From contig CASDTH010000038.1 of assembly GCA_949283655.1 (NCBI GenBank), positions 1 through 59,127 on the forward strand: a stretch of DNA of 59,127 nt. Direction: 5' to 3'. The notes below the pieces were generated by a model that had not been told where the DNA came from, ran no database searches, and saw only the letters and a program-made list of their open reading frames with translations. Position numbers and translations under genes: made by a program. Position 1 is the stretch's first letter; every line of letters begins with the position of its first letter. This stretch comes from an uncultured bacterium. Lineage in GTDB: Bacteria > Bacillota > Clostridia > Oscillospirales > Acutalibacteraceae. Positions 1 through 10,865 of this stretch are shown here, in pieces.

Positions 1-91
1 AACGGAACACTTCTGAGGAACTCTCACAACTCCAAAACCATCCAATTTCCTGCAAAACAGCGTCCAAGGACGTACTGAGAAGCAGTGGAAA

Positions 92-490
92 TTATCTCTT
101 GGAGAACTGCGGTGCACGGCGGGCACCCTTGAGGCCGTATTTCTTCCTTTCCTTCATCCTCGGGTCACGCGTGAGGAAGCCGGCTTTCTTCAGCGCGGGG
201 CGAAGCGCCTCGTCATACTGGAGCAGCGCGCGGGAAAGGCCGTGGCGGATTGCGCCGGCCTGGCCGGTCACACCGCCGCCGTTGACGCGGCAAACGATAT
301 CGAACTTCTCCGTCGTGCCGGTCAGCGCAAGAGGCTGGCGGACGATGAGCTTCAGCGTTTCAAGGCCGAAATAATCGTCAATGGCCCTGTCGTTAATCGT
401 GATCTTGCCCGTGCCGGGATAAACGCGCACGCGGGCAACGGATTTCTTCCTGCGGCCAGTGCCGTAAAAATAGGGATTGCTATCGTACAT
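92..490 (-). CDS. rpsI: 30S ribosomal protein S9
   Basis: Small-subunit ribosomal protein whose C-terminal tail reaches the P-site tRNA. The 132-residue product has the normal family length. It opens with a short extension, then the conserved [14 protein letters not shown] segment, and ends in the hallmark [14 protein letters not shown] tail. An AAGGAGG-type ribosome binding site lies just upstream of the ATG at 490. The gene follows rplM by 18 bases, which is the usual L13-S9 operon order, so it should be expressed from the rplM promoter. Identity is certain from the sequence. Confidence 0.98.
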   Translation of the reverse strand: MYDSNPYFYGTGRRKKSVARVRVYPGTGKITINDRAIDDYFGLETLKLIVRQPLALTGTTEKFDIVCRVNGGGVTGQAGAIRHGLSRALLQYDEALRPALKKAGFLTRDPRMKERKKYGLKGARRAPQFSKR

Positions 491-508
491 GTTCCTTTTC
501 CTCCTTCC

Positions 509-937
509 TTAAAACGCCCATTCCTGAGGCTTCTGAGCAGCATGCTTGTGCTCAGCGCCCTTGTAAACACGAAGCCTGGTCAGCGCATTGCGGCCGATGA
601 CGGAATCCGGCAGCATCCCCTTAACAGCAAGCTGCATCGCAAAATCAGCGCGCGTTTTCATCAGGGTGCTGTATTTGACCTCTTTGAGGTGGCCGATATA
701 GCCGGAGTGATGATAATACATTTTCTGATGAAGCTTGTTGCCCGTCAGAACCGCCTTGTCAGCATTGATGATAATGACGTGGTCGCCGCAGTCGGCATTG
801 GGCGTAAAGGTCGGCTTGTGCTTGCCACGCAGCAGGATCGCGGCCTGGGCGGCGACGCGGCCCATCGGCTTGCCAGCTGCATCAAGCACATACCAATTGC
901 GGGTGATGTCGCCCGCCTTCGGCATATAGGTTGACAT
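509..937 (-). CDS. rplM: 50S ribosomal protein L13
   Basis: Early-assembling large-subunit protein of 142 residues, the standard length. Recognisable conserved parts are NWYVLDAAGKPMGRVA near the N-terminus, HKPTFTPNADCGDHVIIINA in the middle, and the MLP-x5-GRNALTRLRVYKG region near the C-terminus. The ATG at 937 is preceded by TTGGAGG at good spacing. It is the first gene of the rplM-rpsI pair and has its own near-consensus promoter about 50 bases upstream. I did not find a convincing L13 autoregulatory leader structure in the short 5' UTR. Confidence 0.98.
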   Translation of the reverse strand: MSTYMPKAGDITRNWYVLDAAGKPMGRVAAQAAILLRGKHKPTFTPNADCGDHVIIINADKAVLTGNKLHQKMYYHHSGYIGHLKEVKYSTLMKTRADFAMQLAVKGMLPDSVIGRNALTRLRVYKGAEHKHAAQKPQEWAF

Positions 938-984
938 AGTAAAACCTCCAATTTAATCGTCTTACCCTTTTTCAGTGCCCGCTT

Positions 985-1014
985 AGCATACCACAAAGGG
1001 AGGAGTGCTGTCAA
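985..1014 (-). promoter_or_regulatory. Sigma-A type promoter of rplM-rpsI
   Basis: Reading the minus strand, a perfect -35 TTGACA (1014-1009) is followed after 18 bases by the -10 TATGCT (990-985). Transcription would start near 978 and leave a 5' UTR of about 40 bases before rplM. The rest of the interval 938-1232 holds only this promoter, the rubredoxin promoter, and a partly self-complementary AT-rich stretch around 1060-1115. Confidence 0.8.
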
Positions 1015-1150
1015 GCTTTTTCTCAATTTTTTAATTTAACATGCTATCCCTTTTAAAATCTCGCGTTTTCATCGTTTTTAGTGGCGAATGCTCCGCCTTC
1101 AAAAACGAAAACGATGTGTGGCCGGCGTGGAACGCATAATTGAAAAAAGA

Positions 1151-1179
1151 TGGACAATCCTTGTACTATGCGCTATAAT
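1151..1179 (+). promoter_or_regulatory. Promoter of the rubredoxin genes
   Basis: The -35 TGGACA (5 of 6 consensus) and a perfect -10 TATAAT are separated by 17 bases. The expected start is near 1186, about 47 bases upstream of the rubredoxin ATG. It diverges from the rplM promoter. Confidence 0.75.
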
Positions 1180-1232
1180 CAGGGTATCCAGTGGGAGCCT
1201 CTGGAAAAACGGTTATTTAGGAGGATTGTTTT

Positions 1233-1391
1233 ATGAAAAAATATGTGTGCGTCGTTTGCGGCTATGAATATGACCCTGCGGTTGGCGACCCGGATAACGG
1301 CATTGCCCCTGGCACCGCATTTGAAGATCTGCCGGAGGATTGGGTCTGCCCCCTGTGCGGCGTTGGGAAGGATCAGTTTGAGCAAGCATAA
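1233..1391 (+). CDS. Rubredoxin
   Basis: A 52-residue one-iron electron carrier, the classic rubredoxin length. The two iron-binding knuckles are visible as CVVCGY (Cys6 and Cys9) and CPLCG (Cys39 and Cys42), with the usual [10 protein letters not shown] and [11 protein letters not shown] segments. The ATG at 1233 has TTAGGAGG upstream. It is separated by 14 bases from a flavin reductase-rubredoxin fusion, so the two are probably co-transcribed and work in the same electron transfer chain, typically oxygen, peroxide or NO detoxification in anaerobes. That role is inferred from relatives. Confidence 0.95.
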   Translation: MKKYVCVVCGYEYDPAVGDPDNGIAPGTAFEDLPEDWVCPLCGVGKDQFEQA

Positions 1392-1405
1392 GGGGGAGGC
1401 TCATC

Positions 1406-2068
1406 ATGGATCAAACCGCCCTTTTTAAGCTTTCCTACGGCCTGTATGTGGTCGGGGTGAAAAACGGCGATTCCTTTGGCGGCTGCATCGTGGATGCACT
1501 GATGCAGGTCACCTCCGATGCCCCCCCGCTGCTGATGCTTGGCAGCATGCGTAACAACCTGACCAATCAGCTGCTGCACGAAACCGGGGAGTGCACGATT
1601 TCCGTCCTCCGGGCGGATATAGACCCCTTTGTGATCGCAAACTTCGGCTTCCAATCCGCACGCAAGGCGGATAAATGGGTTAACGTGGAGCACGTGGTCA
1701 AGGATGGGCTTCCGGTGTTGCTGGATGCCGCCTCCTACCTGCGCTGCCGCGTTGTGGAGGCAAAGGAGCTCTCCACCCACACGGTCTTCACCTGCGAGGT
1801 GGTGGATGCTTGGAATGGCGACGGCGAGCCCCTGCTCTACGGCGATTATCAAAAGCATATGAAGGATGCTGCGCGGCAGGCCTTCCAGGCATTTTCGTCC
1901 GGCGGGCAAAAGGCCGCCTCCTCCGGTGCGCAGCAAGCGCCGAAGCCGCAGTGGGTCTGCTCGGTTTGCGGCTATATTTACGATGGTGAAGAGCCTTTTG
2001 AAGAGCTGCCGGATGCTTGGCAGTGCCCGCGCTGCGGCCAGCCAAAGGCTGTGTTTGTAAAGCAATAG
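1406..2068 (+). CDS. hrb: Flavin reductase-rubredoxin fusion (high-molecular-weight rubredoxin, Hrb-like)
   Basis: A 220-residue two-domain protein. Residues about 1-150 form a split-barrel flavin reductase domain (FMN-binding), then an Ala/Gln-rich linker (about 150-175), then a rubredoxin domain with [10 protein letters not shown] and CPRCG iron ligands. The same architecture is known in Moorella Hrb, which passes electrons from NAD(P)H to the flavodiiron protein FprA. No flavodiiron gene is present in this window, so its partner must lie elsewhere. The start has AGGGGGAGG 8-9 bases upstream. It shares the rubredoxin promoter and ends at a strong hairpin. Confidence 0.9.
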   Translation: MDQTALFKLSYGLYVVGVKNGDSFGGCIVDALMQVTSDAPPLLMLGSMRNNLTNQLLHETGECTISVLRADIDPFVIANFGFQSARKADKWVNVEHVVKDGLPVLLDAASYLRCRVVEAKELSTHTVFTCEVVDAWNGDGEPLLYGDYQKHMKDAARQAFQAFSSGGQKAASSGAQQAPKPQWVCSVCGYIYDGEEPFEELPDAWQCPRCGQPKAVFVKQ

Positions 2069-2100
2069 CCGAAGGGGAGCAGCCTTCTCCAAACATTGCA

Positions 2101-2153
2101 AAAAATCGCGTCCTGCAAACGGGCCTGTTGCCCGCGCGCAGGGCGCAATTTTT
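2101..2153. terminator. Bidirectional intrinsic terminator
   Basis: The stem GCGTCCTGC (2108-2116) pairs with GCAGGGCGC (2138-2146), one G-U pair, with a small inner hairpin CGGGC/GCCCG. Flanking A and T runs supply a U tract in both directions. It sits between the convergent Hrb gene (+) and the membrane protein gene (-). Confidence 0.75.
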
Positions 2154-2257
2154 AATGCCTGATCCATCTACCAGCCGGGCCTCCCCGGCCGGCTATTTAT
2201 CATCCTGCGCCCTTTCAAGGGCCCCGCCGCCGCTTGGAATGCAGCTCTGCGGCAAGC

Positions 2258-2958
2258 TTACCGTCCCTTCCGCTTATGCGCTGCCCTGTGGGCCGGCTGC
2301 TTCCCCTCGCCAATGCCAATAAGCAAATGGGCACCACTCCAAAACAGCAGAAAAGCCATCAGGAGCAAAGCACCATAATAGCCTGCGTCAAAGTGGAGCG
2401 CTATCTCCTGCACAGCTAAATCGGCAAGGGAGGAAGCGTTCTGCAGCAGGGAGGAGGAAATCCCACCAATTGAATCCGGCAGCACGCCAGCCTCCTGCCC
2501 CTGCGAAAGCAGCGCCCCGATTGAGACGGTTCCATCCGCCAGCATGGCAGAGGCCGTGTGCAAGGGAATCAGCGCTCCGAGCAGCGATGCCGTGCCCACC
2601 CCGGCAATGCAGAGCGTGGCCGCATACCGGCCGCAACACAGCGAAGCGATCACAGTTGCCAGCGCAGCAGCCAGAGCGAGCACCAGCAGGGCGCTTAAGG
2701 CTGCCAGCGTGGGTTTGAGCGGAGCAAGCGCCTCCAGGCCGAGCAGCACCTCCGGCTGCAGTGCGCCCCCCTGCGCAAAGAGCAAATCCCTGAGCGAAAT
2801 CGTCAGTTCGGATTCCCCCATGAGAAGCACGGAGTAGGAAATCCGCATGAGCGGTGCCAGAAAGAACACCGGGAAAATTGCGGCAGCCACAATAGCCGCC
2901 ACGGCGCGGTAGCCATAGCGCGCGCCGCTTGTGCGCCTTTTTTGCAAACGTTGCCTGC

Positions 2959-2962
<4 letters not shown>
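2258..2962 (-). CDS. Uncharacterised integral membrane protein
   Basis: I do not recognise this 234-residue protein. It has a basic N-terminus (about residues 1-18), a strong hydrophobic helix at about 20-45, two more around 85-130 (Ala/Leu rich), a polar loop of about 60 residues and a final helix near 200-220, followed by a basic tail. This suggests a four-helix membrane protein. Its ATG overlaps the glnS stop codon (ATGA), so it is translationally coupled to glnS and ends the gltX-glnS operon. Nothing seen suggests a direct role in tRNA charging. Confidence 0.75.
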
Positions 2963-4623
<1,661 letters not shown>

Positions 4624-4627
4624 TCTC

Positions 4628-6289
4628 TCAGGCCTCCTCATAGTGTTTCAGCGCCGCCTGCATGCGGGAGCGCACCCGCTCCCCTCCCAGCAGCCGCATG
4701 ATCGCGTGCAGGTCCGGCGTGTTATGCCGCGCAGTCACCGCAATGCGGATCACGGCGGACACATCCCCCACATGGCCCTTGAAGGCCTGCGGGTCTTTTT
4801 TGTATTCCTTCACATTTGGCGTGTAGCCAAGCGGCGCGCAGAGCGCTTTGATCCGCTCAAACCATGCATCCTTCTCCTCCTCCGGGTCGTAACCGGCGAG
4901 GTAGGCGCGCAAAATCTCCGCTGCAGCGGCAGGCGTCAGGTTCTCGGGCAATGCATAATCCGGCTCGTAGAGCTCCTCATAAAAATATGCCACAAAGTGC
5001 TTCACTTCAGACCATTTGGCGATATCCTTGCGCGGCTTTGCCACGCCGCGGTCAATTTGAAAAATCCCCTTGGCATAGGCCTCGTCCGCCGTGAGCAGCC
5101 GGTATAGCGCTTCATCATATTGCCGCGCCCAAGCGGTCGTTTTTTCATAAATCTCATCCGCTGTCATCAGGGAGATCACGTTTTTACTCACATCATTGAG
5201 CTTTTGCAAGTCAAACAGCGCGCCGGATGCGCTCATCTTTTTCAGGTTAAAGGGGAATTCGGATTGCGGCGCAGTTTTGTTTGCCCTGCGCCAATCCTCA
5301 AAATTGGAGTTGGCGAGCGTGAGCAGGTATTCGATCACACTTTCCTTCGGATATCCCTGCTCGATATAATAGCTCACGGCGGCTTCCGGGTCCTTCCGCT
5401 TGCTGAGCTTGCGCTTGCCGCCGTTTTCCTCCTTCATAATCGGGGCGAAGTGCGCATATTTCACCGGCTTAAAGCCACAGCATTGGAACAGCTGCAAATG
5501 CAGCGGGACGGAGGCAATCCATTCATCGCCGCGCACAACATGCGTGGTGCGCATGAGGTGATCATCCACCGCATGGGCAAAGTGGTAGGTGGGGATGCCG
5601 TCTGTTTTGAGCAAAACGATATCCTGCGTGTTTTCCGGCATCTCGATCTTGCCCTTGATCAGGTCATCGAAGCGGATGCGGCGGCTCTCCTCCCCGGGCG
5701 AGCGCAGTCGGAGCGTGTAGGGCTTGCCAGCCTCAAGCGCTTTTTTTTGCTCCTCAAAGGGGAGAGCGCGGCAGGTTGCCCACTCGCCATAATAGCCCTT
5801 ATTCACACCTGCGGCCTCCTGCCGGCCACGCAGAGCCTCCAGCTCCTCCTCTGTGCAGAAGCAGGGGTAAGCCAGCCCCTGGCGGACGAGCTCCTTCGCA
5901 AAGCACTGGTAAAGCTCTCGCCGTGCGCTCTGGTGGTAGGGGCCGTATGAGCCGCTCTCTGCATTGAGGCCGGTCACGCCCTCATCCGGCGTAATGCCGA
6001 AGGCCTCCAGCCCGGTGACGATTGCCGTAACGCCATCCGCCACCTCGCGCTTTTTATCCGTATCCTCAATGCGCAGGAAGAATACGCCGTTTGTCGCCTT
6101 CGCAGTGAGGCGGGCCGTCATCGCCGCAAACAGGCCGCCGATGTGGAGGTAGCCGGTCGGGCTCGGCGCAAAGCGCGTCACACGCGCCCCCTCCGGCAGC
6201 TGGCGGGCGGGGTAGCGTTCCTCACATTGCTGTGGCGTCAAGGTAAGATCGGGGAAAAGCAGCTCGGCGAGCTTTTCGTTGTCAGTCAA
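4628..6289 (-). CDS. gltX: Glutamyl-tRNA synthetase
   Basis: Charges tRNA-Glu. HIGH motif in [15 protein letters not shown] and KMSKS motif as [12 protein letters not shown], in a 553-residue product. The start is set at the TTG at 6289, because AGGAGGAGG lies 8-9 bases upstream; the in-frame ATG at 6364 has no visible ribosome binding site and would add 25 unusual residues. It heads an operon with glnS and a membrane protein. Because GlnRS is present, this GluRS may be discriminating, but the sequence alone does not decide that. Confidence 0.95.
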   Translation of the reverse strand: MTDNEKLAELLFPDLTLTPQQCEERYPARQLPEGARVTRFAPSPTGYLHIGGLFAAMTARLTAKATNGVFFLRIEDTDKKREVADGVTAIVTGLEAFGITPDEGVTGLNAESGSYGPYHQSARRELYQCFAKELVRQGLAYPCFCTEEELEALRGRQEAAGVNKGYYGEWATCRALPFEEQKKALEAGKPYTLRLRSPGEESRRIRFDDLIKGKIEMPENTQDIVLLKTDGIPTYHFAHAVDDHLMRTTHVVRGDEWIASVPLHLQLFQCCGFKPVKYAHFAPIMKEENGGKRKLSKRKDPEAAVSYYIEQGYPKESVIEYLLTLANSNFEDWRRANKTAPQSEFPFNLKKMSASGALFDLQKLNDVSKNVISLMTADEIYEKTTAWARQYDEALYRLLTADEAYAKGIFQIDRGVAKPRKDIAKWSEVKHFVAYFYEELYEPDYALPENLTPAAAAEILRAYLAGYDPEEEKDAWFERIKALCAPLGYTPNVKEYKKDPQAFKGHVGDVSAVIRIAVTARHNTPDLHAIMRLLGGERVRSRMQAALKHYEEA

Positions 6290-6403
6290 AGCGGTTCCTC
6301 CTCCTAAGGACGGTCTACAGCAGCGCAGCTGCCAACCGGTCAAGCCGGGCGCCTGTTGGCGCAAACACGCCTGATCGCATTGTCCCTATCATGAATTAGA
6401 TTT

Positions 6404-6432
6404 ATTATCGCAGAAACAGGGGAAAGTATCAA
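6404..6432 (-). promoter_or_regulatory. Promoter of gltX-glnS operon
   Basis: On the minus strand, TTGATA (6432-6427) and GATAAT (6409-6404) are separated by 17 bases, five of six consensus bases in each. Transcription would start near 6397, about 108 bases upstream of the TTG start. Confidence 0.65.
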
Positions 6433-6466
6433 TATTTTTCCAAGCATTTTCGTCGGGAAAGGGTAA

Positions 6467-6495
6467 GAAAAATCCCGCACGCCTCAACGCGCGGG
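6467..6495 (-). terminator. Terminator of the amidohydrolase gene
   Basis: On the minus strand the stem CCCGCGCG/CGTGCGGG (8 pairs, one G-U) with a 6-base loop is followed by ATTTTTC. It lies 6 bases beyond the amidohydrolase stop. Confidence 0.75.
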
Positions 6496-6500
6496 GGCAC

Positions 6501-7307
6501 TCAGTTCAGGCCGAGCAGGCGGCAGGCGTTCCCGCCGAGGATCGCCTGTGTTTCCACATCAGAAAGGCCGAGGCTTTTGACGAAGCGAATCTCATTGCCC
6601 GTGTCGCTCCAAGGCATATCGCTGCCCAGCAGGATATGCTCCGCCCCATGTGCACGGATGATTTCACGCGCCCACTCCGGCGGCATACGGGAGTAGGAAA
6701 AAGCGGTGTCAAAATAAAGCGGCTTGCCGGCCAGATGCCGAAGCACCTCTTGCCAGCACAGGTAGCCGCCCATATGCGCGGCCACCACCGGCGCGCCGCC
6801 GAAGGCGGGCAGGATTGCAGCCAGCCGCTCCGGCGTGCAGTGCGTCGGCTCCGGGTAGCCGATATCGACGCCCGCATGAAAAACCGTGATCAGGCCAAGG
6901 GCGGCAATTTTTTCATAGATGGGCAGCATGCGCTCCTCATCCACAAAAAAGTGCTGGTAATCCGGGTGCAGCTTCACGCCCTTCAGGCCTGCCGCATGGA
7001 TGCGCTCCAGCTCGTCAAGGGCATCCCCGCTCTCCGGGTGGACGCTCCCAAACGGATAGAGCGCCGGGTAGCGCGAGGCCGTTTCTATTGCAAACTGGTT
7101 CACGCTCTCCTGCTGGCGTGCATTGGTGGCGATATTGAGCACCACAGCTGCGTCTGCCCCGCCCGTCTGCACGCGCTGAAGCAGGCTCTCCGCCGTCCCG
7201 TCGTGAAAAGGGATCGCGCCCCCCGAGCAGGCAGAGAGGCTCGCAAGCGCTTTCCCGGCGATCTTCTCCGGGAAGCAGTGAGTGTGGAAATCGATCACAT
7301 AGCTCAT
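6501..7307 (-). CDS. Amidohydrolase-family metal-dependent hydrolase
   Basis: A 268-residue TIM-barrel hydrolase of the amidohydrolase-2 type. Metal-ligand patterns are visible in order: FHTHCFPE near the N-terminus, LHPDYQ around 150, FHAG around 175, AHMGGY around 210 and GSDMPW around 240. The length fits the small cytosolic members of this family, whose substrates are usually unknown. No signal peptide is present. It lies alone between gltX and typA with its own terminator. The exact substrate cannot be inferred from context. Confidence 0.85.
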   Translation of the reverse strand: MSYVIDFHTHCFPEKIAGKALASLSACSGGAIPFHDGTAESLLQRVQTGGADAAVVLNIATNARQQESVNQFAIETASRYPALYPFGSVHPESGDALDELERIHAAGLKGVKLHPDYQHFFVDEERMLPIYEKIAALGLITVFHAGVDIGYPEPTHCTPERLAAILPAFGGAPVVAAHMGGYLCWQEVLRHLAGKPLYFDTAFSYSRMPPEWAREIIRAHGAEHILLGSDMPWSDTGNEIRFVKSLGLSDVETQAILGGNACRLLGLN

Positions 7308-7428
7308 AGCATCAGCTCCATGGATATCTCAATGGCAGCAGGCCGGGTGCGTGCCCACAGTTCCCGGGAGCAAAGGCCCCGGCCGCTGCTCCCGCTCAGG
7401 GCGGCAAGTTCGGCCGGCCGTTGTGTTT

Positions 7429-9249
7429 TTAGTGCTTGCCGAACTGTTTTTTCATGCGAAGGTCTTTGGCCAAAATGGTCTTGCGCAGCCGCAGGGAGGT
7501 GGGCGTCACCTCGAGCAGCTCGTCATCCTTAATAAACTCCATGCACTGCTCCAGGCTCATCGTCGTGGGCGGCACAAGACGCAGCGCGTCGTCGGAGCCT
7601 GCAGCACGGGTGTTCGTCATCTGCTTTTTCTTGCAAACGTTGCAGACGATATCCTCGTTCTTCGAGCATTCGCCCACGATCATGCCCTCATAAACCGGCA
7701 CGCCCGGGCCGATGAACAGCCTGCCGCGCTCCTGTGTGTTAAACAGGCCGTAGCCCGTGCTCTCACCCGTTTCATGCACCACAATCGAGCCGCGCTCGCG
7801 CGTCTGGATTTCTCCCTTATAGGGTTCATAGCCGGCAAATACCTGGTTCATAATTCCATTTCCGTTGGTATCCGTCATGAATTCCGAGCGGTAGCCGATC
7901 AGCCCTCGCGCCGGGATCTTAAACTCCAGGTGCGTAGAGCCGCCGTCGCGCGTGCCCATGTTTTCAAGCTCGCCCTTACGGGAGCCGATTTTCTCCATCA
8001 CCGGGCCGACATATTGCTCCGGCACCTCCACAATGAGCAGCTCCATCGGCTCAAGCTTTTTGCCGTTTTCTTCCTTCATGATGACCTTGGGGCGGGAAAC
8101 CTGGAATTCATACCCCTGGCGCCGCATCGTCTCAATCAAAATGGAAAGATGCAGCTCGCCGCGGCCGGAAACCTTAAAGCAATCAGTTGTCTCCGTCTCC
8201 TCCACGCGCATGCTGACGTTTGTCTCCACCTCTTTAAATAGGCGGTCACGGATGTTGCGGGAGGTTACAAATTTGCCCTCTCTGCCCGCAAACGGGCTAT
8301 TATTGACCATAAAGTTCATGGAGATGGTGGGCTCATCAATTTTTACAAAGGGAAGGGGCTCAATGCAATCCGGGTCGCAGGCCGTCTCACCGATATTGAG
8401 ATCCGTAATGCCCGACACAGCGATCAAATCACCCAAAGACGCCTCTGGCACCTCAACGCGCTGCAAACCTTCAAACTGATACAGGCGGGAGACCTTCACG
8501 TTTTCCACCGTGCCGTCTGTTTTGCACAGCGCAACCTGCTGCCCATGGCGCACCGTGCCCCGCTCCACGCGGCCGATGCCGATGCGGCCCACATAATCAT
8601 CATAATCAAGAGAGGAAAAGCGGATTTGCAGCGGGCCGTTCAAATCGCCCTCTGGCGGTGCAATATGCTCGAGAATCGCATCCAGAAGCGGGCGCATATC
8701 CCCCTCGCGCGCATCCGGGGAGAGCGAGGAATAGCCATCCTTTGCCGAAGCATAGACAACAGGGAACTCAAGCTGATCGTCATCCGCGCCGAGCTCGATG
8801 AACAAATCCAGCACCTCGTCGATCACCTCAAGCGGCCGCGCACCGGGTCGATCCACCTTGTTAACGACAACAATCGCCTTCTTATGCAGGTTGAGCGCCT
8901 TTTTGAGCACAAACCGTGTCTGCGGCATGCATCCCTCAAAGGCGTCCACCAGCAGTAGCACGCCATCCACCATCATCATAATGCGCTCCACCTCACCGCC
9001 GAAATCCGCATGGCCAGGCGTGTCCACAATGTTGATTTTGGTGTTTTTATAATGCACAGCTGTGTTTTTCGACAGGATCGTAATGCCGCGCTCCCGCTCA
9101 AGATCATTGGAATCCATCACGCGCTCCTGCACCTGCTCATTTTGCCGGAAGATGCCGCTCTGCCGGAGCATTTGATCGACCAGAGTTGTCTTACCGTGGT
9201 CAACGTGGGCGATGATCGCTACATTTCTGATATCGTTTCTCTGAGCCAA
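7429..9249 (-). CDS. typA: Ribosome-associated translational GTPase TypA/BipA
   Basis: A 606-residue translational GTPase that binds ribosomes and helps 50S assembly and stress adaptation. P-loop AHVDHGKTT, switch [11 protein letters not shown] and base-recognition NKVDRPGA are all visible, followed by EF-G-like domains II, III and V and the TypA-specific C-terminal domain. I place the start at the TTG at 9249, because AAGGTGA lies 6 bases upstream and relatives begin with a similar [10 protein letters not shown] segment; an ATG at 9264 would add five residues but has no ribosome binding site. Confidence 0.95.
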   Translation of the reverse strand: MAQRNDIRNVAIIAHVDHGKTTLVDQMLRQSGIFRQNEQVQERVMDSNDLERERGITILSKNTAVHYKNTKINIVDTPGHADFGGEVERIMMMVDGVLLLVDAFEGCMPQTRFVLKKALNLHKKAIVVVNKVDRPGARPLEVIDEVLDLFIELGADDDQLEFPVVYASAKDGYSSLSPDAREGDMRPLLDAILEHIAPPEGDLNGPLQIRFSSLDYDDYVGRIGIGRVERGTVRHGQQVALCKTDGTVENVKVSRLYQFEGLQRVEVPEASLGDLIAVSGITDLNIGETACDPDCIEPLPFVKIDEPTISMNFMVNNSPFAGREGKFVTSRNIRDRLFKEVETNVSMRVEETETTDCFKVSGRGELHLSILIETMRRQGYEFQVSRPKVIMKEENGKKLEPMELLIVEVPEQYVGPVMEKIGSRKGELENMGTRDGGSTHLEFKIPARGLIGYRSEFMTDTNGNGIMNQVFAGYEPYKGEIQTRERGSIVVHETGESTGYGLFNTQERGRLFIGPGVPVYEGMIVGECSKNEDIVCNVCKKKQMTNTRAAGSDDALRLVPPTTMSLEQCMEFIKDDELLEVTPTSLRLRKTILAKDLRMKKQFGKH

Positions 9250-9507
9250 ATTTTTCACCTTCATATAGAGTATGATCGTCTATGCGAGCGTCGTTTTAAA
9301 ATCGAAATTTCACAAACCATCTAAAAAGGCGCAACGCCGGTTAGTATAATCCTATTTATTTTATCACCTCATAAAAAGCGCTGCAACAGAAAAGACGCAG
9401 AACTTCACAAAAATCAGGCCAAAAAATTAGGCATAGTGTCGGAATATTTCCTCCCCTGCCACGCTCTTTTTCCAGAGGATGCGCCATTCTTTTGGGCGCT
9501 ATGCACA
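9250..9507. other. Intergenic region between typA and the alr promoter
   Basis: No gene seen in the 359 bases between typA and alr. On the minus strand TATACT (9348-9343) is a possible typA -10, but I find no good -35. Immediately downstream a very short GGCG-TTG-CGCC hairpin followed by TTTTT lies near the expected typA transcript start. The remainder is AT-rich. Confidence 0.5.
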
Positions 9508-9536
9508 TTGACGGATAATGGGCATGCGTTTATAAT
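9508..9536 (+). promoter_or_regulatory. Promoter of alr
   Basis: TTGACG and TATAAT with exactly 17 bases between them, 11 of 12 consensus bases. The 5' UTR to the alr start would be about 66 bases. Confidence 0.85.
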
Positions 9537-9608
9537 AAATTGATACGGGGCGCGGCAGAGAGGAAAATTTGGGTAGCCGCGTACCGCCCTGAAAGGATTT
9601 TATGAAGT

Positions 9609-10787
9609 ATGGCTGATTTTTTAAAACGCACCTGGCTGGAGATTGACCTGGGCGCCATCCGTGAAAATTATCAGAAAATTCGCGCCTTTGTCTCCCCAGG
9701 CGCACAGGTCATGGCGGTCATCAAGGCGGATGCCTACGGCCACGGTGTGGAATACACGGCGCGGGAGATGAGTGAGGCCGGCGTGGAATGGTTTGCCGTT
9801 TCCAATTTAGAAGAGGCGATTCAGGTGCGCCGGGCAGGGATCGACAAGCCGATGCTGATTCTGGGCTATACACCGCCGGAGTATGCGCGGCAGCTCGCCG
9901 TCAATGGGATCTCCCAGGCGGTTTTTGACCAAAGCTATGGCCGCCGGCTGTCCGCCTGCGCACAGCGCGACGGCGTGCAGGTGCGCATCCACATCAAGGT
10001 GGATACCGGCATGACCCGCATCGGCTTCCCCTACCGGGATAATGTGGAAGACGCTACCTCGGTGGATGAGATTGAGGAAATCTGCGGCTTGCCCGGATTA
10101 TATCCCGAGGGAATTTTCACCCATCTTTCCTGCGCGGATGAGGAAGGCAGCGCAGAGGTTTACACCCGGCTGCAATATGATCTGTTTCTCGATATCGCCG
10201 GGCGGCTGCAACGGCGCGGCATCTCGTTTGAGCTGCGCCATTGCTGCAACTCCGCCGCCACGCTCCACTACCCGGAGATGCATCTCGACCTCGTGCGGCC
10301 GGGGATCATTCTGTATGGGATGCTGCCTGCCCCGGGGATGCGTGACCCATTGGAGCTGCACCCCGCCATGGAGATGAAAACCGTGATCTCACAGATCAAG
10401 GAGGTTCCTCCGGGCGTGCCGGTCAGCTATGGGCGCACCTTTGTCACGCCGCGTCAGATGCGGCTCGCCACCGTGCCCGTCGGGTATGCGGACGGATACC
10501 CGCGCGCCCTCTCCGGTAACGCGGAGATGCTGCTGCACGGCCAGCACGTGCCTGTGGTGGGCAGGGTTTGCATGGATCAGTGCATGCTCGACGTCACTGC
10601 AGTCCCCAATGCGCAAGAAGGGGATACCGTAACCGTCTTCGGCGGCGGGGTCACCGTCAACGAGCTGGCGGGCCGTGCCGGCACCATTAATTATGAAATT
10701 ATCTGCGGCATCAGCAAGCGTGTCCCCCGGGTGTTTCTGCGCGGCGGGCAGGTAGAGAGCATGACAGATTATATGTCGATTCCCTGA
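9609..10787 (+). CDS. alr: Alanine racemase
   Basis: PLP enzyme that makes D-alanine for peptidoglycan. The 392-residue protein has the N-terminal TIM barrel with the PLP lysine in AVIKADAYGHG (about residues 36-46), DTGMTRIGF in the middle, and the C-terminal beta domain with the catalytic tyrosine in VSYGRTF and the VCMDQCMLDV strand. GAAAGGA upstream serves as ribosome binding site. It is the first gene of a plus-strand run (alr, MATE, ECF S component, DUF436), although the 78-base gap after it allows separate expression. Confidence 0.97.
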   Translation: MADFLKRTWLEIDLGAIRENYQKIRAFVSPGAQVMAVIKADAYGHGVEYTAREMSEAGVEWFAVSNLEEAIQVRRAGIDKPMLILGYTPPEYARQLAVNGISQAVFDQSYGRRLSACAQRDGVQVRIHIKVDTGMTRIGFPYRDNVEDATSVDEIEEICGLPGLYPEGIFTHLSCADEEGSAEVYTRLQYDLFLDIAGRLQRRGISFELRHCCNSAATLHYPEMHLDLVRPGIILYGMLPAPGMRDPLELHPAMEMKTVISQIKEVPPGVPVSYGRTFVTPRQMRLATVPVGYADGYPRALSGNAEMLLHGQHVPVVGRVCMDQCMLDVTAVPNAQEGDTVTVFGGGVTVNELAGRAGTINYEIICGISKRVPRVFLRGGQVESMTDYMSIP

Positions 10788-10865
10788 TCGCATCGTATCA
10801 TGCGCCGTCTTGTCCGGCAGCGCGCAAAAAATGGCAAATGATTTTTGGGGAGGATTGGCGGCCTC

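Noticed and set aside
1060..1115. Partly self-complementary AT-rich stretch between rplM and rubredoxin
   Set aside because: CATCGTTTT and AAAACGATG words can pair in more than one register but with poor continuity, and no U tract suits either neighbouring gene.
6289..6364. Longer GltX starting at the ATG at 6364
   Set aside because: No ribosome binding site there, and the extra residues do not resemble the family; the TTG at 6289 has a near-perfect site.
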